A DNA stretch of 64,000 nt, taken from positions 13,602,199 through 13,666,198 of the forward strand of contig NC_052621.1 in the NCBI RefSeq assembly GCF_016545825.1, written 5' to 3'. The first letter of the stretch is position 1, and each line of letters starts with the position of its first letter. Under the pieces are notes generated by a model. The model had not been told where the DNA came from. It did no database searches and was given only the letters and a program-made list of their open reading frames with translations. This document shows, piece after piece, positions 29,313-43,690 of the stretch. The DNA comes from Eucalyptus grandis. Its lineage: Eukaryota > Streptophyta > Magnoliopsida > Myrtales > Myrtaceae. A program made the position numbers and the translations under genes.

Positions 29313-30460
29313 ATATGCCAGTGGTAGCAGGATAATTTCTTGGGGTCGTATCGCCAATATAACTTTTTGTCCAAATCTATCTGCACGATTCTTTGGCAAT
29401 ATCTGAAAATCCATCCTTGTATTCATCAGCGCTTAATCCCGATTCCATTTCCTTCATTTACATTTGTTGAATGTTGCTTAGCCAAACAATGCCATCTTAG
29501 CAACACCTTTCTGAATTATGGGCCTTGAAATATCCAGATTCCAGAGATTTTTAGCTTGCTATTAAGAAATTAAATGCCGATTCTGCTGCTCATATCATTC
29601 AGCTCGAATCTATATGGTTACATGAGGATTATCAATTTTGCTGCTCCCATGAATAAGATCTGTACATGTGAAGCCCCGTTGATTTTTTCGTAGCCAAGTG
29701 ACTGGAATTTGATAAGGATTTCCAAATTCGGCTATTTCAGAGGGCGTGCAACTCCAAAAGAGTTACAACTAGAGGTCAGCACTCTCTAATTTTTCCTCGC
29801 CCTTCCCAGAATCATGTTCCTTTTGGCTTTATGTCTGCTTACTCGATTTCATATTCCCTTTATTAAGAAATTGTTCTGGTCTCTTGTGATGCTTTGAAAT
29901 TAGAAACTATGTAGAGTTTCTGATGTCCTGCGTTGCAAGTAGAGTTTGGTACACGTGAACGAGTTACTCATTCAAGTTCCTTTTTCTCCTTGTGTTTTCT
30001 TTAGGGTTGCAGCGTCTCGTATTGTCCACTGAATAAGGCCACGTATGTAAACTGGTGATCTCAGTGATCTTCCTCTTCTACGTCGTTATCCTATCAAGGT
30101 AATTTTCTCTATCAGTGAATTGTGCCTTGTTGATGATTATCTACCTTCTTCTTGATGAGTCATAGATATGTAAAATAGGGAGGGGCTCTAGAGAAAAACA
30201 TGGAATCAACGAGGGCTGAATAGAAAAGCAATTGAAAAAGAAATCACATGGCGCATTGCCTAACTCCTTTTGCCGAGAGTTGGTTCAATCCTCATGATCG
30301 ACCCACAAAAGTCATGGCATAGAGTCCCTAGCGTTCACGCAACAATGTCGAGTTTCATTTGGTTTGAGATGATTGTGTTGTTGTGATAGAAGAATTTGAT
30401 TAAAATGCTAAAAATATGTGAAATTCATGTTACTTCTCGAAATATTCTATAGACGTTCGT

Positions 30461-31023
30461 TATATATATAGCTACAATCATATATGTCCAATGCAACCTC
30501 AAGTATTAATGACTATAGTTGCTTTTAAGGTTTGAAATATTCCTCGTTAAGTCTATATATTAATAAAATCGACTTGGCTATATATATAGCTACAGTCATA
30601 TGCCCAACGCAACCTCAAGCATTAATGATTGTAGCTACTTTTAAGATTTGAAATATTCCTCGTCAAGTCTATATATTAATAAAATCAACTCAGCTATTTA
30701 TATATATATATATATATAGTCACATGCCCAATGCTACCTCAAGCATTAATGATTATAGTTGCTTTTTAAAGTTTGAAAAATTCCTTGTCAAGTCTATATA
30801 TTAATAAAATCAACTCAGCTATATATATATATAGTCACATGCCCAATGCTACCTCAAGCATTAATGATTATAGCTGCTTTTTAAAGTTTGAAATATTCCT
30901 CGTCAAATCTATATATTAATAAAATCAACTTAGCTACAGTCATATGCCTAACGCAACCTCAAGCATTAATATTGTAGCTGCTTTTAAGGTTCGAAATATT
31001 CATTGTCAAGTCTTCATCCACTC
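30461..31023 (+). repeat. Minisatellite, five units of about 90-125 bp
   Basis: Units start at 30461, 30579, 30695, 30820 and 30935. Each carries tatatatatagc or a shortened form, aacctcaagcattaatgatt, gcttttaaggtttgaaatattcctcgtcaagtc-like text and ctatatattaataaaatc. P3 has a single copy of the core at 23446-23500. It lies in the former intron 2 of the hybrid pseudogene. Confidence 0.88.
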
Positions 31024-31552
31024 GAAAGAAAGAAGAGGAGGAAATAGGAGTCCGTTTTATTTTTAAATTTATTTTTATCTAGTCAAAGTGCCTCTTTTTG
31101 GGTTCAAAAGATAATCAAAGGAGTCTTTTGTTCTATATCTGCTAAAGGTTCAATCAATAAAGTCAGATTTGGTTCTGGTTCAGATATTTTGCGAGGCTGT
31201 TTATCGAATTCTTTTATCAATTTTTATTTTCATTTAATAAATAAGTAATTGACTTATAGAATTGTAATTTAATAGAATTTAAGTATGTACTTATTCCGTT
31301 GACCATGAAAATATTAAACTGAGTAGAATACAGGAAAATAATGGAGTTACTTTTCGGAGATGGATATTATTAGTCAAATAGAGACATTCCATATGTAACT
31401 CCATGAGTAATGCTAGATAATAAGAAAGGTTTACATTTTTTTTTAAATATTTTTGGTACGTATAAAATGCCGCATGTAGTCCCGTTATTTCGAATATTTA
31501 AGCAAGCCCTTTTTGTCGAAAAACTTTGAAATTTCATTTCTCGTGGCCGTCG

Positions 31553-32390
31553 GTTCATACTACGTGTTTTCTTTTCTTTTTTTTTTTCTTTTTTTTGGCA
31601 ATGTCCCAAATTCTGTAAATTTTCTAGTATACATGTCTAATTAATTTGAGACTAGAAGAAATGTTTCCACTTCAACTTTTTGGTGCATGCTTATGTGCAT
31701 CATTTTCAGGAAAAATACGTGAACAAGGATCCGGACTATCTGAGCTGCAAGAAGGAGCGCAAGGAATACAAGGACGGTCAATGTGCGGTGACCACATGCG
31801 GCGGCACTTTGACGTTCACGTTGTAAACATCAGAACCGACATTGAGTTTGTGCTGTTCGCGGGGGAGTTCGCCACACCATCCATATCGAAGAGATCGAAC
31901 TCTTTGACAATTGCTGACCCGAACCAACCGCTCTATGGCCATCTCTCCAGCATTGACTCGACCGGGACCTCAGTAAGCCCTCAATTGGCTACCAACCGGT
32001 GTGTCGAGCTCGCGTGGGTCGTGTTGCCAACATTTGGCTCTATGGATGTCATGAAAATGTCAATTATGTCATTAGCAATGAAGTCAGTGGTACCATGCCT
32101 GCATGACCCGCTGCGCCTGAGCGTGGGATAACTGTTTGCATAAAACACTCGAAATCAATGCAGACTGCAAATGATAATCATACACGCTTTATTCTGCAAA
32201 TGAAAATTACATGGGCTAGCGGAGGCAAGGAACCCCAGGAGGGGCAATATGGAGATGTAATGGACTTGTTCCTTACGATAATTGTCCATGAATTCACAAC
32301 ATTAGGTAGATGACAGAGCACTGACAAATACTTCTATATGCCTTAGTTCTTAATGTAGCGAGTCGGGAAGAAATTTTTATTCCCATCAGG
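31553..32390 (+). pseudogene. Purple acid phosphatase fragment P1, unit B
   Basis: Unit B equivalent of 1-835. Exon 3 is 31710-31972 and keeps both splice sites but has the same 3-bp and 1-bp losses as unit A; it lacks the unit A-specific 1-bp insertion. Shared lesions show that P1 was already dead before the two units separated. Only this copy shows its upstream continuation (P4). Confidence 0.83.
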
Positions 32391-32407
32391 TGAAGACAAT
32401 TATTGTC

Positions 32408-33697
<1,290 letters not shown>

Positions 33698-33768
33698 TGG
33701 CAATGCCACAATACAAGCCAGAGAAGTGTGAAGGATTTTTGCGTGGATGACGGTTGTGCACATCGGGG

Positions 33769-33778
33769 GTTTATATAG
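33769..33778 (-). promoter_or_regulatory. TATA box of peroxidase, unit B
   Basis: Minus strand reads TACTATATAAA, about 75 bp upstream of the ATG at 33697. Unit A has a weaker TATATGAA at this position because of a T/C difference. Confidence 0.6.
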
Positions 33779-33929
33779 TAGAGAGCTAGAGAGACCCACG
33801 AGATTGTCCATGGACAGGCAGGCAAAATTGAGTTCCTCCTCATCAAGAAGTAGAGGTTTTCCATCTACGTCTCTTTCCGGGGAGGACAAAAACGGTGGTT
33901 GCTCTGTACAAGCGAACCCCATTAATGGA

Positions 33930-35388
33930 TGATCGACTCCGGATGGTCATTGCTGGATTAAGAAGCGCAAAACGGGAGTCAAAGAGTTTTGTCTACTAAT
34001 GAAGCGACATGGCAAGATTAGGATCGGATGTTTAGCCCAATTAGACCCGTACACTATTGATGAACTTCTTCAAATAGCCAAGGTAATCTCGACAAGACAA
34101 TTTCATTTGTTTTTACGACGAACGACAAAATATAAAAGAAGAGAGACAAAGGGAATATAAAGTTCGTGCGTATCCGAATCAGCACAATCGCGAGTTAATG
34201 ACGGTGGCTGACTAATCAAACTCTGTAACATTATCTTTGTCCGTAGGTTTTTCTTTGCTCTGTCGGTGTTTGTTCGTGCGGTTGTATTACATGGGTGTTA
34301 TGTGCACCCTTGACCTGCGAGAAGACTTCATTGAGTTACTATGGGCTAGTTTTTCAATCACTGTCGATGTCGAGCTAGATCGGACGAAGCCCTCGATAGT
34401 CAGGACCTCTCTTTCCGTTTCTTTGCAAATTATGAGGTCAATCATAAAAATCTCTTTCTATTGAAATTGTTATCCAAGGCAGGTTTATTAGGTTTTTCTT
34501 TTTCATGTACATGTTTGCCTTTGGTCTCTATATTTTGACTTCATTAACCGAGAGAATGATCTTTGGCCACAGGAACTTGCGGGCACGGCACTATGCAAAT
34601 TGGTTTTCGGTACCAATAGATCTTCCTGCGAGTAAAATTTGGTGACATGCTCATGCGCCCTCGTGATTCGACTTGAGCTCAAGGCACGCACTATTCGAAG
34701 GCGTGTCCTGCCGGATACCATCGTGATTCGATGCGATTGACTGGATTTATTCTGCTTGTTGAATGGTCATAAAAGAAAGTAAAGGAGAATTGTTGCGTCT
34801 TAAGAAATGTAAAGTAGGTTTTCAGGCTTCGAAAGCCCTGGGGAACCACCCTGTTCGCATCCCCATAGACCTTAGCAGAGGAACTCGAAGTGCTCGATTT
34901 CACAGATGCCAAAAGTAGCAAGACGTGCATTTAGACAGCGTCAGTTTTCAATAGAAAAACAACATATGACATGTATGATTCAATGACTCTTTTTACATAG
35001 TGCGGAGGATTACATGGCCCATATGTATTTAGACAAACGAATGGATGTTGCTGAGTTGGCTTGAAATGAATGACCACTGTACGTTAATCTGTCGGCAGGT
35101 TTCAGCTTGCTCGACCCTGCCGCAGCTTGACTTGGTGTTATTCTTAAGTCCGAACAGCGGCTTCCGACTCTGCTTCTCTCCTAAAAACAGCCTACGCTTT
35201 TGGGAGTGAAATTAACTACAGGCTTATTTTGTATATGGGACAATTGCTACGGCCCTTGAGGATATGTCTAATGGACGCCACTCCATCGCAGTTATTAATT
35301 CAAAATGATCGAGTTTATATTCACAATCACGTTGAGCATTAAAAAAAGAAAAGAGAAAAATCAATTCTTTGATCATGTGTTTGCAAAA

Positions 35389-35440
<52 letters not shown>

Positions 35441-36953
35441 GTATATTGACTATTAAAAAATCATTCAATTTTTAAATCATGTCTTTGCACCCAGATAGAG
35501 AGAGACTAGTGGGGATATTGAATCAATCAGTGCAAAAACCTATTATGCGGATAGTGTATATAATGTGTCAAAAATTCGATGTGTCTTTATGGAGAGAGAG
35601 AGAGAGATTTTTTTTTTTTTTTATTACTTCGAGAATGTCTTCTAGTATTTGGTACTTAGTGTTTATTTGTTAACATACAAGAGAATATTATATAATATTC
35701 TATTATTGGAATTTTTACTCAACATTGGTTGTCTAACCACGATCGGTTACAGATCAAGAGGGAGCGGTATAGATTGCTTCAACTTCATTACAGATAGAAA
35801 GGAGTGATGCATTCTTAAATTTCTCTATCTTGTTCTTTTACATTCTTTGAGCTTGGTCCATAGGAAGATTATGATATTGACTACATGCACCTTTCTACGC
35901 AAGAGGTGAATATTTTTCACGGAAGACTAATAGTGTTGCTTACACAATCTTATGAAGACTCTTCAACGACTTGTTGGGTTTGAGCCTAACCTTTCCTTTA
36001 TCCAGCCTTTATAGGCAAGACTAAATCCACCTTCCCAAATTGAAGAAAGGTACACAACCTCCTGTGAGAACAAAGATTCATAATAATACTTTTTCTTTTT
36101 ATTGCCTAGCTCCGAGTGGTCGCATTTGAAACTTCACGCTTCTTAACGTGCACCCCAATTGTTTTACCGTTTATCCAAGGAGTTAGTCGTTGGTTAACAC
36201 GATTTAAGATTACTGTAGAAGCCAGACTGAGGCAAATGCGTTGGTATGTAGCATGAGCTTAGAACTAATATATATGAAAGAGGAGTTCTTATTTATTAAA
36301 CCTTATCCTCTTGTCCATTCCCTCTGGTTAATTGAACTTGAGACATTTCACAAAAAGAGCTCTTATTTATAAATATGTAGAAATAAATTAAACATATTCG
36401 ATAATACTTTACATAATAAATTTTATTGTGAAAATGGGTGCTGTGGTGTATATTATATCTTGTCAAATACCTCCAAAGTTGTAGCTATGAAGTTGCCTCA
36501 CCCATACCCAATATTAAAATTTACCAATTACTAAAGCCACAAGTTACATATCTTTTCAGTGCATTTGAACTGCGGATACATAAAATTGGCTCTAAATTTA
36601 TCAAATTGTATCGAGTCAATTTGTTTACTTAAATATGTCTAAAAGTGTCATAGATGGATTTAAAAATACAATGTACGTGACACATTTATTATTCATGCGG
36701 AGACAAGTTGATCCAATTATAATACAAACACATTGAATCTTATAATGAACACATTTAATTAGGTGGTTGTACTGAAATTTATCAAATCTACATAGGAAGA
36801 ATTGTGCTAAATTTTTCATATGACGAGGATAACCATCCAAAGTTTTGTAGTCCTCCGTAGTAGTGTCCAAAATTAAAGTTTGATCCAATTTCCCATGATA
36901 GAAAGAAAAACTAGGTTAATCCTCATGAAGAAATAGTTAAACCATGGGATAAT
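33930..36953. other. Spacer between peroxidase and subtilase, unit B, no gene recognised
   Basis: Collinear with 7165-10198. Contains a (TA)n(TATG)n tract at 35391-35446 and a GA/T run near 35593. Short frames are not conserved in any family I recognise. Confidence 0.65.
35391..35446. repeat. (TA)n(TATG)n microsatellite, unit B
   Basis: TA repeats followed by three to four GTAT units; unit A has a longer pure TA tract in the same place. Confidence 0.88.
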
Positions 36954-37264
36954 GACACAAATAGTCTCTGAATGTTTGCCAAATGTGCAATGTAGTCTTT
37001 GAACTTTTAGTTTTTTTTTTTAATACGGTCCCTACACTTTAGCCTAACTTTAAATATGGTCCCTTAACTTTTAATTTGTTCAATGTAATCCTAAACTTTT
37101 TGTACATATTTAATGTAATCCTTGAACTATATCAAAATATTCAATGTACCAAAAGTTGAGAGATCATATTAAACATTGGGTTAAAGTTTAGGGATCACAT
37201 TAAACAAATTAAAAGTTTAGGAGAACATTGCACATTCAACGTAAATTTAGGGATCATTTGCGTC
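36954..37264. mobile_element. MITE-like hairpin element, unit B
   Basis: Same inverted-repeat element as at 10199-10508 and in the same position, so it inserted before the duplication. Central cttttngtacat / atgtaccaaaag arms are kept with one mismatch. Confidence 0.68.
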
Positions 37265-37462
37265 AATTTAACAATTTCCCTTAAATCATGGATCAAAATA
37301 AATAAGAGGTGAACAATGGCAATGTTCTCAAAGGCAAATTCAAGTCTGAAATGGGTCATTGCCCTCTAGATTATTCAAGACGCAAACATAGAGAGAAAAA
37401 ATAATCACCATCTTTATCGACTTCATGTTTTGAACCACAAAAACCGCAGACTCTGCCTGTGG

Positions 37463-39734
37463 TCACTCAAACACAATAGCTATAGGGGTCCGAACCGAAT
37501 GCCGAGCAGAGACCCACGTGATTGCCCCCTGAGCATACGGCGACGGCGCTTTCGAGTCAACTTCCCTCGTAAAGTCAACCCGGTAACTCGCTGTCTGGTT
37601 CGCCTCTGTGAACACGAGTTCACGCGGGTACACGCCAATTGAGACCGGACCCTTGATCGGGTCGACGACTGACTGGTAACGCGACTTTGCGGGTCCGACG
37701 TTTTTCACCGTCCTTGTCACACTCACGTTCGTCACCGAAGGCTTGAAGCTCACGGTGATCGATGGATAGTTGAGCTGGTAATCAGGTATGCTCCCTATGC
37801 TCGAGCAGTTGACTTTTTTTTTAACTATAACCTCGATTTGGGACTCGTTGGAGATGAGCCCACAAAGGTAAGGGATGTAATCTTGCGGTCCATCGTCGTA
37901 AACGAGACCCGGGTCGACGGCCTTCGATGGGTTGATGTGTCCTGCGCCTGTGGCGAAAATGTCCGCTGGATGGAGTGTCTCGTCCACGATGGGTCGGCCC
38001 TCCATGTTGAAGGTGGTGGCAGTGGTCATGATGGCGGACTTGATGGCTTCTGGCGACCAATTGGGGTGCGTGCTCTTGAGCAGCGCCGCCACACCACTGA
38101 GGTGGGGGCAGGACATGGAGGTCCCGGAGATCACGTTGAATAAGTTCGTAGAATTGTCTAAAGGAAATGGCCAACCAGCGAGAATGTTCAGGCCCGGGCC
38201 GATGATGTCTGGTTTGAGGATGCCTGGGCTTTGGCGGTTGGGGCCGCGGGAAGAGAATGATGCTACAGCCGGGGCGACCGATCTCCTGATGATGTGCGTG
38301 CCTTTGAATAGGATCGTGGCCATTGGTGTTGACGCTGTGTTAAAGTATCTCTTGATCTCTCTCCCCGCGACATAGCTCACTTCCACCGCGGGTAGGACAT
38401 GCGCATCAGCCAGTGTGGTGTATCCGTCAGTGAGACCGTTCACGAGGATCATGGCCACACCACCTCTATCCTTGACCTCTTGACCTGCTACGACTGGCTC
38501 AGTACTTCCTAAGTCGCACACAACCACTTTCCCTCGAATGTCCGAGCGAAACCTTAGTGATCCTTTAGCGCAGTCCTGGATGCGATCATCTATTTCTGGA
38601 TAAATTAGGGGAAGTAGTGCCGGATGGAAGTTGTGCGGTTGGTACAAGGTCTCCCCATCGAACTCTAGGCCATTCCCCAGCCGCGCTGTGGCCTCTATGC
38701 TACGGTCGATGCTGCTCGCACCCACAGTGAGAATCCACGGAGCCTCGTTTGACAATGAGGTGTTGTATGGCCCTGAATTCCCCGCGGAGCAGCTGACGAA
38801 GATGCCCTTTTGGGTGGCGGCAAATGCACCCTGCGCAATCCAGTCTTTGAAGAACGGTTTGGAATTTCCTCCTAAAGAGACGGAAAGCACATCGACACCG
38901 TCCTCGATGGCGGCGTCGAACCCAGCCAATATACTGCTTGCAGGGCAACCGTCATCTACGCAAACCTTGTACATTGCCAAATGCGCAAGAGGCGCCATGC
39001 CTACGGCCGTGCCTTTTGCATTACCGAGCGCGCTGGCATCCTCACAAAAGCACCGGCAGCTGTGCTGGAAGTGTGCGTGCCATGCCCAGTATCATCATAT
39101 GGTGGAACGGCCTGCGTGGCGTTGATCGGGTTGATGAAAGACCTCGCACCGATGAGCTTGTTGTTGCAGGACGTGCCGTTGAAGTCACACCTCCCCTTCC
39201 ATTTGGCTGGGGGTGGAGGCACCCCCTCGTCGTTGAAGGAAGGGTGCTCCGGGAAACCCCTGAGTCCAGTAGTCCGATGATCACGCCCTTACCAAAGTTC
39301 GAGTCCTTCCAGAGCCCGACTCCTTGGTGCAATCCCAGGAAGTCGGGGGTGCGAGTTGTGTGTAGAGAAAGCACCTCCTCCGGGTGTACCTGCAAAACAC
39401 CGTCCTTCTCCTGAACGGCTTTAGCTTCCTCGGCGGTCAATTTGGCTGCGAACCCGGATAGCGCATGCTGGTACGAGTGAACCATTCTTTGCTCTTGGTT
39501 AGAGCTGGCTGCTGTGGTGGGTAAAAAGGACCGATACAAAGAATCGAGATCCTCTACGGTAGCGAAATGTTTGTCCGTCGGCTTTCGTACTTGGATAATG
39601 TAAGTTGACAATGAGCTCCTTGTATCAGCTACTGCCATAGCAGCATTAGCTGGGGAAATGCTTAGAATGTAAATGATACCGAGAATTAAAATTATCAAGG
39701 TGGTCGGAGACAATTTGCATTTCTGATCTTCCAT
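37463..39734 (-). pseudogene. Subtilisin-like serine protease, unit B, two frameshifts in the catalytic domain
   Basis: Same intronless SBT1-type subtilase as in unit A; the start is 39734 with the same TATA box upstream. The C-terminal part is fully open here (37463-38998): oxyanion Asn, PA domain, SGTSMSCPH and the complete Fn3-like domain ending TPIAIVFE. Two 1-bp deletions break the front half: AAA for AAAA near 39256, after the catalytic LDSG, and CC for CCC near 39041, after GHGTH. The lesions are not those of unit A. Amino-acid changes against unit A are few (for example GLW for GFW, CAKG for CGKG, TTATTF for TTSTTF). Both indels are in short homopolymers, so consensus error cannot be excluded. 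Confidence 0.88.
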
Positions 39735-40339
39735 CTCGAATTTGAAGAAGAAACAGTACCTTTTGTTTCCGAGTTCTGTGTCGATAGTATATAGGAGAAG
39801 CAAAATGAAGAAATGCATTGTTCTCATGACCCTCCGGAAGCCAATATTGGTACTTTTTCTCTTTTGGAAGAAAACTATCCTTAGAAAGAAAACTATCCGT
39901 GGTGATTTTTATTTCCTAACATGCATATGCATGTCCATGTTAGAATTGCATAAGATCTGTTATAATCCTCAAGGACAGGGCACCATCCATAAAAATTTAA
40001 GATAGAGTAGACTAGTGCATCGAAGGAAATATAAACATGCAGCAAATCCTAAATAAATTATTTTCCTCAAATGAGCTTGAGCAATAAGAAAGAAAGTAAA
40101 TAAGGAAAAGAGAAGAAAAGGAAAAAAAAATTCTAAAAATATTAAAATACTATTGCAAATTACCCGCATTAGTGTTGATTGTGCCATGTGAGATGTCTAG
40201 CATTCATATTAGCGATTTTCGACTAAAATTAATCGGATTGAGTAAATTGACAATACTTGAAAAGGTTTATGACTTAATTAGCAAAATTAAATATTTAAGA
40301 CTGAATTGATAAAAGTACAATAAATTTAGAACTTATTGG

Positions 40340-40646
40340 TGAGGTGGCCGGCAAGGTTGACCTCGACCTCGTCGACTAGAGGAATGAGGAGAGAAGCAAA
40401 AAAGAAAAAGAATAATTTTTTTAAAATAATAAAAATGTTTAAAATATTAAAATATTTTTAAAAATTGTCCACATTAGCACCAATCGAGTCACGTTAGCCG
40501 CCTGATACCCAATTAGCAAAATCCGATTGAAATTGACCGAGAATGACTGAATTGGCACTAAGTAAAAAGATTTAGGACTAAATTGGTATTAAAAAAATTA
40601 TGACGAAATTGGCATAAATGCAAAAGGTTTTTTGAACACTTCTCCC
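40340..40646. mobile_element. MULE-like element, unit B, left half deleted
   Basis: Right half of the element seen whole at 13729-14462, ending cttctccc at 40646 and followed by the target copy taaaatagta (40647-40656). About 565 bp present in unit A (13585-14149) are missing; the join lies at a tgg microhomology. The deletion removes the left TIR, most of the core and upstream spacer. Confidence 0.72.
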
Positions 40647-41194
40647 TAAAATAGTATGCTCTAGCGACGAAATACAAAAATGCGAATGCACAATATTGAT
40701 ATTTGGTTTAGGGATTGGGTCGATTCCTAATTTTTTATGTAGTGACTCATTCGGCGAGTCAAAATTTAAGTATCAACAATTTATTAATTAACTTCAACAA
40801 CACCAAATAATCCTAGGAGCATCTAGAGGATGAGTTCATTTGTTTATTATCTAGCCAAAATGCATTTATTGCATGCTCTATGCATTCATATTAACGCTAT
40901 TCAAATTACTTGACTTTGGTGCCGTCCAATGGCTCTTTTCAACGTGCAAAATGCCACAGCGAAAGAAGATGCACAAGCTGGTCCATTCAAAATGATATCA
41001 ACCATGAACACAAAATCATCAATAGGTTGCTAGCTACTAGAAGCAGCTAATCCAGTTGGCATTGGATAGAATTAACAAATCTAAGCTCTGGACCGAACTT
41101 TTGGAAGTAAGAAAACTCACTCCTAGTTAATACATTCCTGAAGAAGTGATGAGATCCTAAACATTCAACTTACACTTCGACGCTTCAAACGCAT

Positions 41195-41196
<2 letters not shown>

Positions 41197-41272
<76 letters not shown>
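41197..41272 (+). repeat. (CT)n tract in PAP leader, unit B P2
   Basis: About 75 bp of CT repeats, nearly twice the unit A length. The TATA box and 145 bp just upstream, present in unit A at 14966-15110, are deleted here. Confidence 0.87.
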
Positions 41273-41273
<1 letters not shown>

Positions 41274-43180
41274 TGAATCATACCTCTCTTTCTTGTAAGA
41301 TACAAAGAAGGGACAAATATGCCACGATTGGGGTGGATTATCATCTTGAGACCAGCTCTCCATGAAACATTATTGGCACTCCAAATTCATCTGAATAAAC
41401 GAAAGTGGCACATACTAAGCTGTCTGTAAGAATTCAAACTCCTGATTATGAAGGTATCCTAAAATGTGACTATATGATTTTATAGCCTCGCTCAGTATCA
41501 GTGGCAAAGGCAGTGTCGGGTGACGTGGACTCGGGCAATTTGGACGCCATCTTCCATGTCGGAGACATAAGCTATGCCCCCGGCTTCTTAGTGGAGTGGA
41601 ATTTCTTCCTCCACTCATCAGCCCTGTTGCTCCCCGAGTTTCCCACACGTCTGCAATCAGAAGCCATGAAAGGTAACTATCTCGGGTTGATATGCGTCCC
41701 TTCCAGTGCAATAAACAGCTGAACCAACATAATTAGCAGCATGAGTTGAAGATGATTTCTAATTTTCTTTCACATGAAGAGATTACAGGGCCCCGGATCC
41801 ATGTACTTAACTCTGGACTCCAGTGGGGAATGCGGCATTGCCTATGAGACATTGTATGCCAACCCCAGCGAAGTACAAGCCATGGTATTCCATAGAACAA
41901 GCCAGTGTTCATTTTACCGTGATTTCAACCAAACACGACTGATCTAAAACTCCTTGATCTAAGGGCAATCAAGCTGAACACTTCTGGTATCACATTTTCA
42001 TGTCAATGAGCTGACATTTTTATGTCATAAGAATGTCATGTTGTCAGTATCAATGGATGAGAGGGAACATGGCTTCAATCGACTGATCTAAAACTCCTCG
42101 GTTAGTTTTCACGGGGAAAGTACATTTGCTTCTCGATGATTGCGAGTTTCACTAATTGATTTTGCGTACTCTCAAACTAAAAACTTCTCAAGACAACAGA
42201 GATCAAGTGTAGCGGTTGGCGCCTGCAGGCACAGGCCCAGCCCATGTACATTTCTGGTTCCGAAGGAGGTGATGACCATAGGTTTCTTGATGCTGTAGAG
42301 CCCTTGCTATTGGACAACAAGGCAACCTTCTGCTTCTTAATTCCATTCGGATGTCGAATGATTTGCTGATCTGTACTCATCGAGCATTTGATATCAGAGG
42401 CTGACCTAGTTCTCTTCGGCCACGTTCCTAACTATGAAAGAACGTGCTCAGTTTACCAAAATCAGTGTAAAGCCGTGCCAAAGTAAGATCAAAGCGGGGT
42501 CGATAGTGCACCTGTGCAAGTGGTTATTGGTATGGCCGGGTTCGGTCTGGATGACTTCCTAGATGAGATTAGAGTCTGTTCTCCTCACACCGTTGTAAAT
42601 AGTAAACCAATATAGCTTTTTGTCTAAACCTGCACAATTCTTTGGCAATTTCTGAAAATCCGTCCTTGTATTCATCAGTGCTTAATCTCAATTCCATTTC
42701 CTGCATTTACATAGGCTGAATGTTGCTTAGCCAAACAATGCCATCTTAACGACACCTTTCGGATTTACGAGCCCTGAAATATCCAGATTCCAGAGATTTT
42801 TAGCTTGCTGTTAAGAAATTAAATGTGGATTCTGCTGCTCATATCATTCAACTTGATACGGTTACATGGGGATTATCATTTTGGTTGCTCCCATGAATAA
42901 GATCTGTAGAAGTGAAGCCCCGTTGATTTTTTTGCAGCCAAGTGACTGGAGTTTGATAAGGATTTCCAAATTCGGCTATTTCACAGGACATGCAACTCTA
43001 GAAGAGTTACAATTAGAGGTCAAAACTCTCGAATTTTCCGTTGCCCTTCCCACAATCATCATTCCTTTTAGCTTTATGACTGCTTACTCGATTACATATG
43101 ACTTCATTTGTTGAGAAATTGTTCTAGTTTGTTGTGATGCTTTGAAATTAGAAACTATGTACAGTTTCTGATGTCCTGTG

Positions 43181-43675
43181 TGTAGAATAATATTTAAAAC
43201 AATTAAGAACAAACGGATCCATACATGATTGTAAAACACCAAGATCAATAAATACAACGGAATTAAAGCGTACATGTTTGAGCCATTGCTTTACTTGAAG
43301 AAATCTAGATCACTCTGATAATCAGGGATCTATTGGAATACCAGATCTTCCTCTCTATGGCCTATTTCGTTATAGCAGCTTTCAATGGGATTAAAGCAAT
43401 TGATAGGTATAACCTACCCTTTTATAGGCTAGAGAGTGGACCTAGCAAACCCTAATCAACAGCGTGTCAACTGGGCTCTTCCCATTACGGGCTTCAGTCA
43501 AACACAATTGCCTACACTTTGCTGCTCAACTAGGCCCGTTAACAATAGATGCCAATACCAAATTCAATCAAATCACTTTAAGGTTTAACAAATATTGGAA
43601 TATCCATTAACCCGATTATTTAAAATAGAAAATCAATTAATTAATGTAAGCCCATATTATAGGAAATTTCTAACA
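43181..43675 (-). repeat. 3' LTR of copia element in P2
   Basis: 495 bp; minus strand TGTTAGAAATTTCCTATAAT to CTACA. Bounded outside by the ctgtg duplication and inside by the polypurine tract. Confidence 0.93.
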
Positions 43676-43690
43676 TTCTCCCACTTGGGC
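43676..43690 (-). other. Polypurine tract
   Basis: Minus strand GCCCAAGTGGGAGAA immediately before the 3' LTR; the expected plus-strand DNA primer for a copia element. Confidence 0.75.

Larger units (their letters stand above)
29313..32390 (+). pseudogene. Hybrid PAP pseudogene P4/P1, crossing the unit A/B junction
   Basis: 29330-29940 matches the region from intron 11 to intron 12 of P3, including one exon at 29691-29775 (PSDWNLIRISKFGYFRGRA). At about 29951 it switches, within ttgg, to intron 1 of a second PAP copy (22674), then carries exon 2 (30010-30100, with gcag acceptor), the long intron, exon 3 (31710-31972, with a 1-bp loss giving an early stop) and part of exon 4 (about 32212-32268). 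The tail to 32390 is intron 5. It is a head-to-tail fusion left by tandem duplication, not a gene. Confidence 0.8.

Noticed and set aside
30461..31023. Regular repeat array considered as a CRISPR-like array
   Set aside because: Units are about 90-125 bp, fully repeated with no unique spacers, in a plant intron, and derived from a single-copy intron segment.
34691..34930. Minus-strand frame starting MHVLLLLASVKSSTSSSS in unit B that looks like a signal peptide
   Set aside because: The unit A counterpart does not keep the same frame, the hydrophobic stretch is short, and no domain follows.
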